Shown here piece after piece: positions 27,682 to 35,178 of a stretch of 64,000 bases of DNA (positions are counted from its first letter, which is position 1; every line of letters starts with the position of its first letter). The stretch is from Chloroflexia bacterium. GTDB taxonomy: Bacteria > Chloroflexota > Chloroflexia > Thermomicrobiales > UBA6265. The stretch lies in NCBI GenBank assembly GCA_013698305.1, contig JACCVC010000168.1, positions 8,855 through 72,854 on the forward strand. The letters are read 5' to 3'. The notes under the pieces are model-generated. The model was not told the origin of the DNA. It saw nothing but the letters and a program-made list of their open reading frames with translations, and did not search any database. A program made the translations under genes and the position numbers.

Positions 27682-28629
27682 TCAAGTGCCAGGCACAGAA
27701 ATATGCATACGCTGGCGTTCCTCCGGTTCGTCCATGTCCTCGCGCATGACGACGTAGGTCTTGCCGACCGCCGTTGATGCCGCACCAGGATTGCCGTCCT
27801 TGTCGAGCGCCACGATGTTCATTTCGCTTTTGTACGGGTCGTCGAGGTGTGCGAGGTCGTTCATTGCTTGCTCCAGGGCCGCTTCAAGCGACATGCCGAA
27901 GCGCATGAACGTCACCACGCTGTGGGCGGTCAGGCAGCGCTGCGCCATCTCGCCTCGACCGGTGCAGGCGGCGGCGCCCCAGCGGTTGTCGGCATAGTTG
28001 CCGGCGCCGATGATCGGGGAATCACCGAGCCGTCCCGGATACTTCCACGCCCAACCGGATGTCGAAACGGCGGAGGCGATGTTGCCGTCGCGATCACGGG
28101 CAATGAAATTCACGGTGCCGTGTGGAATCTCGCCGATGCTGGCGAAATCGGCATCACTGGCGTTGGCGGCGACAAGCTCGCTGACCCGTGACATATAAGA
28201 GGCGTCTCGATCCCTGGGGTCACCCAATCGCTTTTTCCAAATGGCCTCTGCCTCGGGCGTGAGGATATCTCGCTGCTCAAAGCCAAGCTCTTCCGCGAGT
28301 TGCCGAGAGCCATCACCCGCGATCAGGACATGCGGCAGCGTCTCCATCACCTTGCGGGCAAGGTCGACGGCATCCTGATAGCCCTGGAGCGCACCGACCG
28401 CTCCGGCCTTGAGGCCAGCGCCTTCCATCACGCTTGCGTCGAGCTCTACGTCACCCAACATGTTGGGAAGTCCGGAGTAGCCGACGGTATGATCGTCAGG
28501 ATTGGCCTCGACAAGCCGCGTGCCGGCGATGACGGCATCAAGCGCCGATCCGCTCTGGCGCAGTACGTCAACGGCCGCTGGCAGCCCGATATGGCCATTG
28601 GCGGACGCGACGACTATTCCCTGATCCAT
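27682..28629 (-). CDS. Isoaspartyl peptidase/asparaginase-like Ntn hydrolase
   Basis: A 315-residue type 2 asparaginase / glycosylasparaginase family member that would self-cleave before the Thr in EIPHGTVNFIARD. The N-terminal IVVASANGHIGLPAAVDVLR and later DSPIIGAGNYADN with CTGRGE are conserved parts of the family. Members hydrolyse isoaspartyl dipeptides, L-asparagine or glycosylasparagine. Because cphB makes beta-Asp-Arg dipeptides, an isoaspartyl-dipeptidase role is attractive but not proven. It starts one base after the glutaredoxin stop, so the two are translationally coupled. Confidence 0.85.
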   Translation of the reverse strand: MDQGIVVASANGHIGLPAAVDVLRQSGSALDAVIAGTRLVEANPDDHTVGYSGLPNMLGDVELDASVMEGAGLKAGAVGALQGYQDAVDLARKVMETLPHVLIAGDGSRQLAEELGFEQRDILTPEAEAIWKKRLGDPRDRDASYMSRVSELVAANASDADFASIGEIPHGTVNFIARDRDGNIASAVSTSGWAWKYPGRLGDSPIIGAGNYADNRWGAAACTGRGEMAQRCLTAHSVVTFMRFGMSLEAALEQAMNDLAHLDDPYKSEMNIVALDKDGNPGAASTAVGKTYVVMREDMDEPEERQRMHISVPGT

Positions 28630-28630
28630 G

Positions 28631-28909
28631 CTAGTTGCTCCGGCTTGTCACGCGAATCTCGTAGCCGGCGTTGCTCAACGCCTCGTCGAGCTCGTCGTTG
28701 GACGGTTCCACAAGGACGGCTTCGCCAATCAGGATCGTTGGGACGCGGCGCTGACCGGTCATCTCTTCGACCGTAGTCGCCGCCATGTCGTAAGATTCGA
28801 TGTCAAATTCGGTCCAGGCCAGGTTCAGCTCGCTGAGTCGTTCGCGGGACCGGGTCACATCCGGACACGGTCGTTCGCGGGCATACATCACGATGTGGGA
28901 GGGTGGCAT
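28631..28909 (-). CDS. Glutaredoxin-like protein, single-cysteine CPDV active site
   Basis: A 92-residue thioredoxin-fold protein. The active-site region reads RERPCPDVTRSRERL, with Cys-Pro-Asp-Val in place of the dithiol CPYC, and the cis-proline segment VPTILIGE is intact. Only one Cys is present, so it would act by a monothiol mechanism or bind a cofactor. AGGAG precedes the ATG. It is tightly spaced between the AIR-synthase-like gene (11 bases) and the Ntn hydrolase (1 base). Confidence 0.85.
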   Translation of the reverse strand: MPPSHIVMYARERPCPDVTRSRERLSELNLAWTEFDIESYDMAATTVEEMTGQRRVPTILIGEAVLVEPSNDELDEALSNAGYEIRVTSRSN

Positions 28910-28920
28910 GGTGTTTCTCC

Positions 28921-29970
28921 TTATGCACTTTCTGGCGTTCGGGCGAGAGTCCGTGTGATCTCGTCGGCATCATACCGTGGCAACGCAATCCGGGTACCGC
29001 TGGTCATCGCGTTGCGTTGCCGGGGTTCGGAACACATGTGCCCGATACGCGTGACCTGGATACCTGCCTCTGCAAACGCCGCGTCGATTGCCTCGCGGGC
29101 GGCAGGCTCGGCGGTAAAGAGCAAAGCGCCGGAGGAGAGCAGCCCGTAGGGGGAGATATCGAGCGACGCGCAGATGTCTCGAGTCGCGTCGGCAACAGGG
29201 ATGACATCCAGGTCCACGTCGACCCCCAGCGAGGAGGCTTCGGCTAGCTCGTGGATCGCGGTGGAGACGCCTCCTTCCGTCGGGTCATGCATGGCATGCA
29301 CGCCATTGATGGAGTGGGCGAGTTGGGCATCGGCCACGATGGATATGCCCGGATCATGCAACATGGCCTTGGCGGCTGCGATGTTGGCTAGTGATACACC
29401 CGCCAGCTCGTCTACTGAAAGCTCGGTGGCGAGGATCGACGTGCCTTCGATTCCGGCACTACGGGTGAGGTAGATGTCATCGCCCGCCTTCGCCCCACCG
29501 GGAGGAAGGATGCCGTGTGGACCGCCCACGCCGATAAGGGTTGCGGAGAGCAGGACCCGGTCGATCCCTGGAGTTACCTCCGTATGCCCGCCGATAATGG
29601 CGATGTCGTCCGCCGCGCATGCGGTAGCAAGCTCGTCGAACAGCGACTCGACGTCATCTGATGTCGAGTTCTCCGGAAAAAGCGCCGTCACGGTGATCCA
29701 GCGAGGGATGCCACCAAGGCAGGCGATGTCGTTGGCGTTTACGGCGACCAGATAGGTGGCGGGAGACGATGTGGCGAAGGTGATCGGGTCACTCTTGACG
29801 ATGATATCTTCGCTGGCACGAATGACCGCCGCGTCGTGGCCCGGTCCCGGCGGGACGAGGACAGTCGCGTCCTGCGCGTCGATGTATTTCGAGAGCAGGG
29901 TCACCAGCAGGTCAGCTGGCAGCTTCCCAGGCGCCAACACGGTGTCCGGGGCGGTGGTGGTCCTACTCAT
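28921..29970 (-). CDS. AIR synthase-related protein (HypE-like), not a hydrogenase maturase
   Basis: A 349-residue PurM/HypE-superfamily ATP-binding protein. It has GPGHDAAVI and KSDPITFAT (metal/ATP-site Asp), NANDIACLGGIPRWI, IIGGHTEVT and HDPTEGGVSTAIHEL. True HypE ends in a conserved Cys that carries the cyanide precursor; this protein ends in RTPESA, and no hydrogenase genes are near. It may therefore act on another substrate. It overlaps the end of xseB by 8 bases on the same strand. Confidence 0.82.
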   Translation of the reverse strand: MSRTTTAPDTVLAPGKLPADLLVTLLSKYIDAQDATVLVPPGPGHDAAVIRASEDIIVKSDPITFATSSPATYLVAVNANDIACLGGIPRWITVTALFPENSTSDDVESLFDELATACAADDIAIIGGHTEVTPGIDRVLLSATLIGVGGPHGILPPGGAKAGDDIYLTRSAGIEGTSILATELSVDELAGVSLANIAAAKAMLHDPGISIVADAQLAHSINGVHAMHDPTEGGVSTAIHELAEASSLGVDVDLDVIPVADATRDICASLDISPYGLLSSGALLFTAEPAAREAIDAAFAEAGIQVTRIGHMCSEPRQRNAMTSGTRIALPRYDADEITRTLARTPESA

Positions 29971-30226
29971 CGTCGCTATCGGGCCATTCGTCTGACGCGT
30001 GGGAGTTCAATGACGTTGCTTCGGCGATCTCGGTAACCTTGAGCTCGGCCGTAGCGAGACGCTGCTGGCAGGCGTCAATAAGCTTCATGCCGGATTCGTA
30101 GCGTAGTAGCATCTCGTCGAGCGACAACTTGCCAGACTCAAGGTCGGCAACGATGGCTTCGATCTCCTCCAGGCGCTGCTCGAAGTTGCGAGTGTCATCG
30201 GCTGTAGTCAATGGTTCCTGCCTCAT
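29963..30226 (-). CDS. xseB: Exodeoxyribonuclease VII small subunit
   Basis: XseB is the small helical-hairpin subunit that assembles with XseA into exonuclease VII. The core NFEQRLEEIEAIVADLESGK followed by LSLDEMLLRYESGMKLI is diagnostic. The ATG at 30226 gives 87 residues; a TTG at 30211 with GCAGGAACC upstream is an equally plausible start. Either start lies inside the 3' end of xseA. The acidic C-terminus ends DEWPDSDDE. Confidence 0.93.
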   Translation of the reverse strand: MRQEPLTTADDTRNFEQRLEEIEAIVADLESGKLSLDEMLLRYESGMKLIDACQQRLATAELKVTEIAEATSLNSHASDEWPDSDDE

Positions 30227-31442
30227 TCGCTGGGTGTTCCTCGTGTAGTTGACTGAGTGTTCCGGATGCTCGGCCATCGGGGAAACGGACGACGACCTCC
30301 CCGCCCGGAGGTAGCGAATCTGCGGACCTGACCGTGTGACCTGTCGCTGCATCCTGCACCATCGCAAAGCCACGTTTCAGGATGTAGGTGGGGTTCAAGG
30401 CATCCAGAACAGCGGCGTCCGAAATCAACTCTAGCCTGCTACGTTCTATCGTGGCGGTGGTCGAAGCCCTCGCTCGCTTCGCCAGGAGGTCCAGGACCAT
30501 GCGATGCCGAGCTATCTGCTGCGCCGGGGATTGAAGTCGAATCCGACGGTCCAGACCTTTGAGCGCCAACTCGTGGTCGCCAAGAATGGCTTTCAGCGTG
30601 CTCGTAAGATACCGTCGTCGATGATGAAGGTGATCGAGGAGAACGGCGGCGTCTGGCAGCAGGAGCTCTGCCGCCGCGGATGGCGTGGCGGCCCGCAGAT
30701 CTGCGACCATGTCGCAGATCGACACGTCGGTTTCATGTCCCACCGCCGAGACGACAGGCATAGAGCTGGCGAAGACCGCCCTCGCGACGAGTTCTGAGTT
30801 GAACGGAGCGAGGTCCTCGGGTGAGCCACCACCGCGACCGACGATGAGCGCATCGAGATCGCCAAGTTCCTCGGCTTGACGGATCGCTGCCGCGATCTCT
30901 TCCGGCGCCCGATCGCCCTGCACCGCCGATGGGATGAGCACCAGCTCGACGAGCGGATACCGTCGGCGAGCGACGGTCTGGATGTCGTGCCAGACTGCGC
31001 CGGTTGAGCTGGTGACAACGCCGATGCGTCGTGGAAATGCAGGGATCGGGCGCTTCCGGCTCTCGTCGAACAGTCCATCGGCCTCGAGCCGCTGACGCAA
31101 TCGCTCGAACTCCAGGGACAACATCCCTTGGCCGAGATGCTCGAACACGTCGGCCTGGATCTGCAGCCTGCCCTGGACCTGGTAGTAATCTGCCTGGCCG
31201 TGGATGACGACCGACTCGCCCTGGCCCGGCACGAACCGCTGACGGGCCGCGGCGGACTTCCACATCACGGCGTCGATCGAGGCATTGCCCTCGCAGAGTG
31301 TGAAGTAGATGTGGCCGGAGCGGGGGACGTAGATCTTGGTGATCTCACCTTCGATCCACACGTCGGCCAAAAGCTCATCGCTGGTGACGACATCGTGAAT
31401 GTAGCTGTTTATGGTGCTGACCGGGTAAATATGGGATGGCAT
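30195..31442 (-). CDS. xseA: Exodeoxyribonuclease VII large subunit
   Basis: The 415-residue catalytic subunit degrades single-stranded DNA in both directions. An N-terminal OB-fold (ADVWIEGEITKIYVPRSGHI and YFTLCEG) is followed by the nuclease core with IGVVTSSTGAVWHDI, IVGRGGGSPEDLAPFN and SAVGHETDVSICDMVAD. The ATG overlaps the accB stop as TAATG, so translation is coupled. The C-terminal coiled-coil region is shorter than in E. coli. Confidence 0.95.
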   Translation of the reverse strand: MPSHIYPVSTINSYIHDVVTSDELLADVWIEGEITKIYVPRSGHIYFTLCEGNASIDAVMWKSAAARQRFVPGQGESVVIHGQADYYQVQGRLQIQADVFEHLGQGMLSLEFERLRQRLEADGLFDESRKRPIPAFPRRIGVVTSSTGAVWHDIQTVARRRYPLVELVLIPSAVQGDRAPEEIAAAIRQAEELGDLDALIVGRGGGSPEDLAPFNSELVARAVFASSMPVVSAVGHETDVSICDMVADLRAATPSAAAELLLPDAAVLLDHLHHRRRYLTSTLKAILGDHELALKGLDRRIRLQSPAQQIARHRMVLDLLAKRARASTTATIERSRLELISDAAVLDALNPTYILKRGFAMVQDAATGHTVRSADSLPPGGEVVVRFPDGRASGTLSQLHEEHPANEAGTIDYSR

Positions 31443-31933
31443 TACATGTACGAATCGGTTTGTTCGGAAAGACGCACCAGCGGCGAGCCATACTCGACCG
31501 CCTGGGCGTTTTCCACCATGACTTCCGCGACGATACCTGGCTTGTCGGCCACGATCTCATTCATGATCTTCATGGCCTCGATGATGCCGATGACCTGACC
31601 GACTTCGACTTCGTCACCAAGGCGAACGAAGGGGTCATCTCCAGGCGACGGGGCCGAATAGTAGGTGCCGATCATGGGCGCGGTAACGATGTGTCCGGGA
31701 TCGGGAGCGGCTGACTCCGCTGGCGCTTCCTGAGAGGAGTTGGCCTGTGGCTGCGGGGCATAGCCGGTCGCGACAGCACCACGCAGGCGGATCGAAACGT
31801 CCCCCGCGGTGAGGTCGAGCTCGGAGATTCCGCCCTTGCCCATCAGCGAGATCAACTCCTTGACCGCGCCGATCAGCTGCTCGGTCGATGATCCCTCTGC
31901 GTCTCGTTCCGCGATTCCGGCGAAGCGTTCCAT
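31442..31933 (-). CDS. accB: Biotin carboxyl carrier protein of acetyl-CoA carboxylase
   Basis: A 163-residue AccB. The C-terminal biotinyl domain holds the modified Lys in VIGIIEAMKIMNEI; an Ala/Pro-rich linker (APQPQANSSQEAPAESAAP region) joins it to the N-terminal helical part (LIGAVKELISLMGKGG). AGGAG lies before the ATG at 31933. In many bacteria efp-accB is followed by accC; here xseA follows with overlapping codons, so the biotin carboxylase must be encoded elsewhere. Confidence 0.94.
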   Translation of the reverse strand: MERFAGIAERDAEGSSTEQLIGAVKELISLMGKGGISELDLTAGDVSIRLRGAVATGYAPQPQANSSQEAPAESAAPDPGHIVTAPMIGTYYSAPSPGDDPFVRLGDEVEVGQVIGIIEAMKIMNEIVADKPGIVAEVMVENAQAVEYGSPLVRLSEQTDSYM

Positions 31934-31943
31934 CCGGACTCTC

Positions 31944-32504
31944 CTAGGCGATGCGCTCAATGTACGCGCCGGTGCGAGTGTCAACCTTTACCTGGTCGCC
32001 CTCGTTGATAAAGAGCGGGACAGTTACGACCAGGCCCGTTTCAAGCGTAGCGGGCTTGGTGCCACCAGTCGCGGTGTCTCCCTTGAATCCGGGATCGGTC
32101 TGCGATATCGACAGCACCACCGAGGTCGGCAACTCGATGTCGATCGGTTCGCCATCGTGGGTGAGAAGGTCGATGACATCGTTTTCCTTCATGTAGTTCG
32201 CCGCGTCACCAATCGTGGTCTCGTTGAGATGGAGCTGGTCAAACGTCTCGGTGTCCATCAGGTGAAAGCCGTCGCCATCGCGGTAAAGGAACTGCACGTG
32301 CGACCGCTCGAGCCGGATGGCGCTGAACTTGGTGCCGGCCATCACGGTTTGCTGGGTGGTGGAGCCGGTGCGGAGGTCCCGCAGGGTCATTCGAAGCTGA
32401 GCGGAGCCTCGACCTTGCTTGTTGTGCGAAAAATCGATCACCTTGAGCAGACGACCGTCGCTCTCGAAGGTGCTTCCCTTACGAATGTCTCCAGTATCAA
32501 TCAT
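31944..32504 (-). CDS. efp: Elongation factor P, Arg32 type
   Basis: EF-P relieves ribosome stalling at polyproline stretches. The 186-residue protein has three beta-barrel domains with the family ending VDTRTGAYIERI. The domain I loop that contacts the peptidyl-transferase centre reads SHNKQGRGSAQ, placing Arg at residue 32, where E. coli-type proteins have a modified Lys. No earP, epmA or similar modification gene is in the window. It is 10 bases upstream of accB in the same series. Confidence 0.94.
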   Translation of the reverse strand: MIDTGDIRKGSTFESDGRLLKVIDFSHNKQGRGSAQLRMTLRDLRTGSTTQQTVMAGTKFSAIRLERSHVQFLYRDGDGFHLMDTETFDQLHLNETTIGDAANYMKENDVIDLLTHDGEPIDIELPTSVVLSISQTDPGFKGDTATGGTKPATLETGLVVTVPLFINEGDQVKVDTRTGAYIERIA

Positions 32505-32571
32505 AGGTTATATGTTGCTCCCTGTTGATCAAGACGGATTGCGAAGACACAAGCACCGTCTATCGCGCTAC

Positions 32572-32597
32572 GGGCAGACACAGGGTCTGCCCCTACG
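32572..32597. repeat. Dispersed CCCTACG hairpin repeat, copy B
   Basis: GGGCAGAC (32572-32579) pairs perfectly with GTCTGCCC (32585-32592) around ACAGG, and the sequence continues CTACG. It sits in the 102-base gap between the M24 peptidase stop and the efp start. The stem differs from copies A and C but the geometry and the CCCTACG end are shared. Confidence 0.6.
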
Positions 32598-32606
32598 TTG
32601 GCTGGT

Positions 32607-33716
32607 CTAGATTGACATTGACCCGACACCCTTCGACGCTGAGGTGAGGTTACGGTATCCGCCGTCTTCAACAAGGGCGACGTCTTCGATTCGGACACCG
32701 CCCCAATCGGGCAGGTACAGCCCCGGTTCCATGGTGACCACGTACCCGGACTCCAGCATACCTGTGGCTCGCTTGCTCACGGACGGGGACTCATGCACGC
32801 GAAGGCCGAGCCCGTGTCCGGCGCTGTGGATCACATAGTCTTCAAGGCCGAGTTTCGCAAACACCGCTCTTGTCGCGAGATCGGGCGCGGAACACTGCAC
32901 TCCCGCCCGTATCGCGGCAAGACCGGCAGCCTGAGCGGCCAGGATCGCCTCGTAGATCGTGACAAGCCGTTCGTCCGGCTTGCCCAAACACACGGTGCGG
33001 GTCAAGTCACCATTATACCCATCAATCCGGGCGCCCATGTCGATGATGATCGGTTCGCCTGGCTGGAGCTCGCGATGGCCAGGGCGATGGTGCGGCTTCG
33101 CGGCGTTGGGGCCGGCGGCGACAATCGTGTCGAACGCCTCTCCCTCACTTCCGAACTTCTGAAGCGCGTCGCGAACGAGATCGGCGGCCTGCCGCTCGGT
33201 GATGCCCTGCTTGAAGCGGGAGGCGGCGTGCGCGAATGCCTGGTCCGTGCTGGACGCCGCCTGTGCAAGCAACTCCACCTCTTCGGGCGACTTGCGCGCG
33301 CGGAGGGCATCGACCGCTGAGTTGGCGCGGACGAGGGTGGCAGCCGAACCCACCTTTTCCTGAAGCATGAACCAGGACGCAGCGGAGGTGGTGGTATCCT
33401 CGACCGCAACTACCACTGCGCCGAGGGATTCGATCTGTTCTGCGGCGCTCGCAACCCAGGACTGCTGCGTTGCCACGACCGTTACAACATCTTGGTCGAC
33501 CTCCGCGTTGGCCCACGGCAGGTTGGTCGGCGACACGTAGAGCTCGGCTGATTGCTCCGCGATCACCAGCGCGCCGGAAGACTCGTCGGCGGCGTGATCT
33601 TCGGCGGTGAAGCCGGTGAGGTAGCGACGATTGGCTGGATTAGTGATCAGAATCGCGTCCCAGCCCTTGTCAGCGAGGATGCTTCGTACCGCCACGACTC
33701 GTTGTTCGACGATCAA
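32607..33716 (-). CDS. M24 family Xaa-Pro aminopeptidase/dipeptidase
   Basis: A 369-residue creatinase-fold peptidase that removes N-terminal residues before proline. The metal ligands are visible in DMGARIDGYNGDLTRT (two Asp), HSAGHGLGLRVHE (His), TMEPGLYLP (Glu) and VRIEDVALV (Glu). The start TTG at 33716 overlaps the aroQ stop as TTGA. The order aroQ-M24 peptidase-efp-accB is common in bacteria. PepP or PepQ specificity cannot be separated from sequence alone. Confidence 0.9.
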   Translation of the reverse strand: MIVEQRVVAVRSILADKGWDAILITNPANRRYLTGFTAEDHAADESSGALVIAEQSAELYVSPTNLPWANAEVDQDVVTVVATQQSWVASAAEQIESLGAVVVAVEDTTTSAASWFMLQEKVGSAATLVRANSAVDALRARKSPEEVELLAQAASSTDQAFAHAASRFKQGITERQAADLVRDALQKFGSEGEAFDTIVAAGPNAAKPHHRPGHRELQPGEPIIIDMGARIDGYNGDLTRTVCLGKPDERLVTIYEAILAAQAAGLAAIRAGVQCSAPDLATRAVFAKLGLEDYVIHSAGHGLGLRVHESPSVSKRATGMLESGYVVTMEPGLYLPDWGGVRIEDVALVEDGGYRNLTSASKGVGSMSI

Positions 33717-34159
33717 GGCTTTTTGCTCCCTTGATGCATGTCGCTGAACCAGTCCACGGCCATCACGTATCCATATGACCCAAATCCGGCAATCTGCCCG
33801 ATGGCAACCGGAGCGATCACGGAGTGATGCCGAAACGGCTCTCGATGATGAATGTTGGAGAGGTGGACCTCTACCGTGGCGATTCCGGTCGCGGTGATCG
33901 CGTCGCGTAGGGCGATGCTGTAGTGCGTGAGCGCGCCTGGGTTGATGATCATGCCGTCCGCCGATGACGCATGTTCGTGAATAAAGTCGATCAACCCGCC
34001 TTCGTGGTTGGACTGGAAATCGAGAATCACCATTCCAGACTGAGTAGCGCGTTCTCTCACGACATCGACAATGTCGTTGAGCGACTCGTGGCCGTAGATG
34101 TCCGGCTCTCGGGTACCTAGCAGGTTGAGGTTGGGGCCGTTGAGGAACAGGAGCTTCAT
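33713..34159 (-). CDS. aroQ: 3-dehydroquinate dehydratase, type II
   Basis: The third enzyme of the shikimate pathway, forming 3-dehydroshikimate through an enolate. The 148-residue protein begins KLLFLNGPNLNLLGTREP with the flexible-loop Arg and later has EVHLSNIHHREPFRHHS with the catalytic His and substrate-binding residues. Length is typical of the dodecameric type II enzyme. It is coupled to the M24 peptidase gene and preceded by the secreted-protein gene (21-base gap). tyrA is nearby at 38997 but on a separate transcript. Confidence 0.95.
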   Translation of the reverse strand: MKLLFLNGPNLNLLGTREPDIYGHESLNDIVDVVRERATQSGMVILDFQSNHEGGLIDFIHEHASSADGMIINPGALTHYSIALRDAITATGIATVEVHLSNIHHREPFRHHSVIAPVAIGQIAGFGSYGYVMAVDWFSDMHQGSKKP

Positions 34160-34180
34160 GCTGACGCGGTACTCCGTATA

Positions 34181-35149
34181 TTAGCCAACCGGTTGAAGCT
34201 CCGTCACGATGGCCGGGACATAGGCCGAGATCGAGTAGGTCTCATCGGACCCCTCAGGCGCGAGCGTGCCGGTGAAGATGTAGACGGGTTGCAGATACTG
34301 GGCTTCGCCCATCGCGCCTGATGACGTGTAGGCGATGGAGACCTCGTCGTATGTTGCGGTACCGGTGATGGTGGATCCTTGCGGGAACTGCTCGATCGGC
34401 AGGGTGACATCAAGATATGACTGGCGTCCCTCAATGACGGTGAATGCATCGGCAACCCCACGAAGACGATATGTCTCAACTTCGGTGATTGTCGCCCATC
34501 TAACACGGGACTCGAGAATAGTGCCCGCCGGTCCGACAGTGACGGTGATGCCCGGTGTGGACGACAGTAACGGTGCCGGGTTCGCGGGAAGGAACTCGAC
34601 GATCAGGCGAGCTGGCTCCTCGATGTGAGCGACGATTGAGCCGTCGCCGATGTCAGCTGGCATCAGTCCCGAGATTCGAAGCCAGTCTCTGGCGTACGCG
34701 ATGGCGGCCTCGTCGTCCGGCAGCGCTTCGTCTGGCGCTTCGACCGCCGAGACGAATTGCAGCAGACCTGGCGTGGTGTAGATGCTGCCTTCGTCCTCGA
34801 CCGTATAGGTGCCCTCGCCCTGTTCTGTGATCTCTCCGTCTACGCCGAGCGTGTCGGCTACTTCGGCGACTTGTTCCTGATCATAGGATATAGACTCAAC
34901 CTGAAAGATCGGCACCTCCTGAGGGACGCTTTCGGCGTCTCCCTGCCAACTCGAGGCGAGCTCGAATGTATAGCTTTGGGAGTTCATCGTTGGCAGGTCG
35001 ATGATCGGAAGTGGCGATGTAAGCTCCGATTCCGTTCCTGATCCCGGCGTGGCGTCCTGAGCGGTGACGATCGGGGTCGATGACCCGACTATCGCAAGTA
35101 GCAAGAAGCTGGTGATCAACGTGCGAAGGATTGTCAGCATACGTGTCAT
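34181..35149 (-). CDS. Secreted protein of unknown function
   Basis: A 322-residue exported protein. The N-terminus has a signal peptide (LITSFLLLAIVGSSTPIVTA) with probable cleavage before QDATPGSG; the AQDATP junction is a style I associate with Thermomicrobia. The mature part is acidic, rich in Thr/Ser/Pro and beta-strand-forming, with repeated ITVTVGPAGTI-like stretches and no catalytic motif that I recognise. It lies between uvrB and aroQ with short gaps and is probably on their message. Confidence 0.82.
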   Translation of the reverse strand: MTRMLTILRTLITSFLLLAIVGSSTPIVTAQDATPGSGTESELTSPLPIIDLPTMNSQSYTFELASSWQGDAESVPQEVPIFQVESISYDQEQVAEVADTLGVDGEITEQGEGTYTVEDEGSIYTTPGLLQFVSAVEAPDEALPDDEAAIAYARDWLRISGLMPADIGDGSIVAHIEEPARLIVEFLPANPAPLLSSTPGITVTVGPAGTILESRVRWATITEVETYRLRGVADAFTVIEGRQSYLDVTLPIEQFPQGSTITGTATYDEVSIAYTSSGAMGEAQYLQPVYIFTGTLAPEGSDETYSISAYVPAIVTELQPVG

Positions 35150-35178
35150 GCAGTCGGTTCTCCTTGATGAGTCCGAAT

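Noticed and set aside
28921..29970. Hydrogenase maturation protein HypE
   Set aside because: The essential C-terminal cysteine is missing and no other hyp or hydrogenase gene is present.
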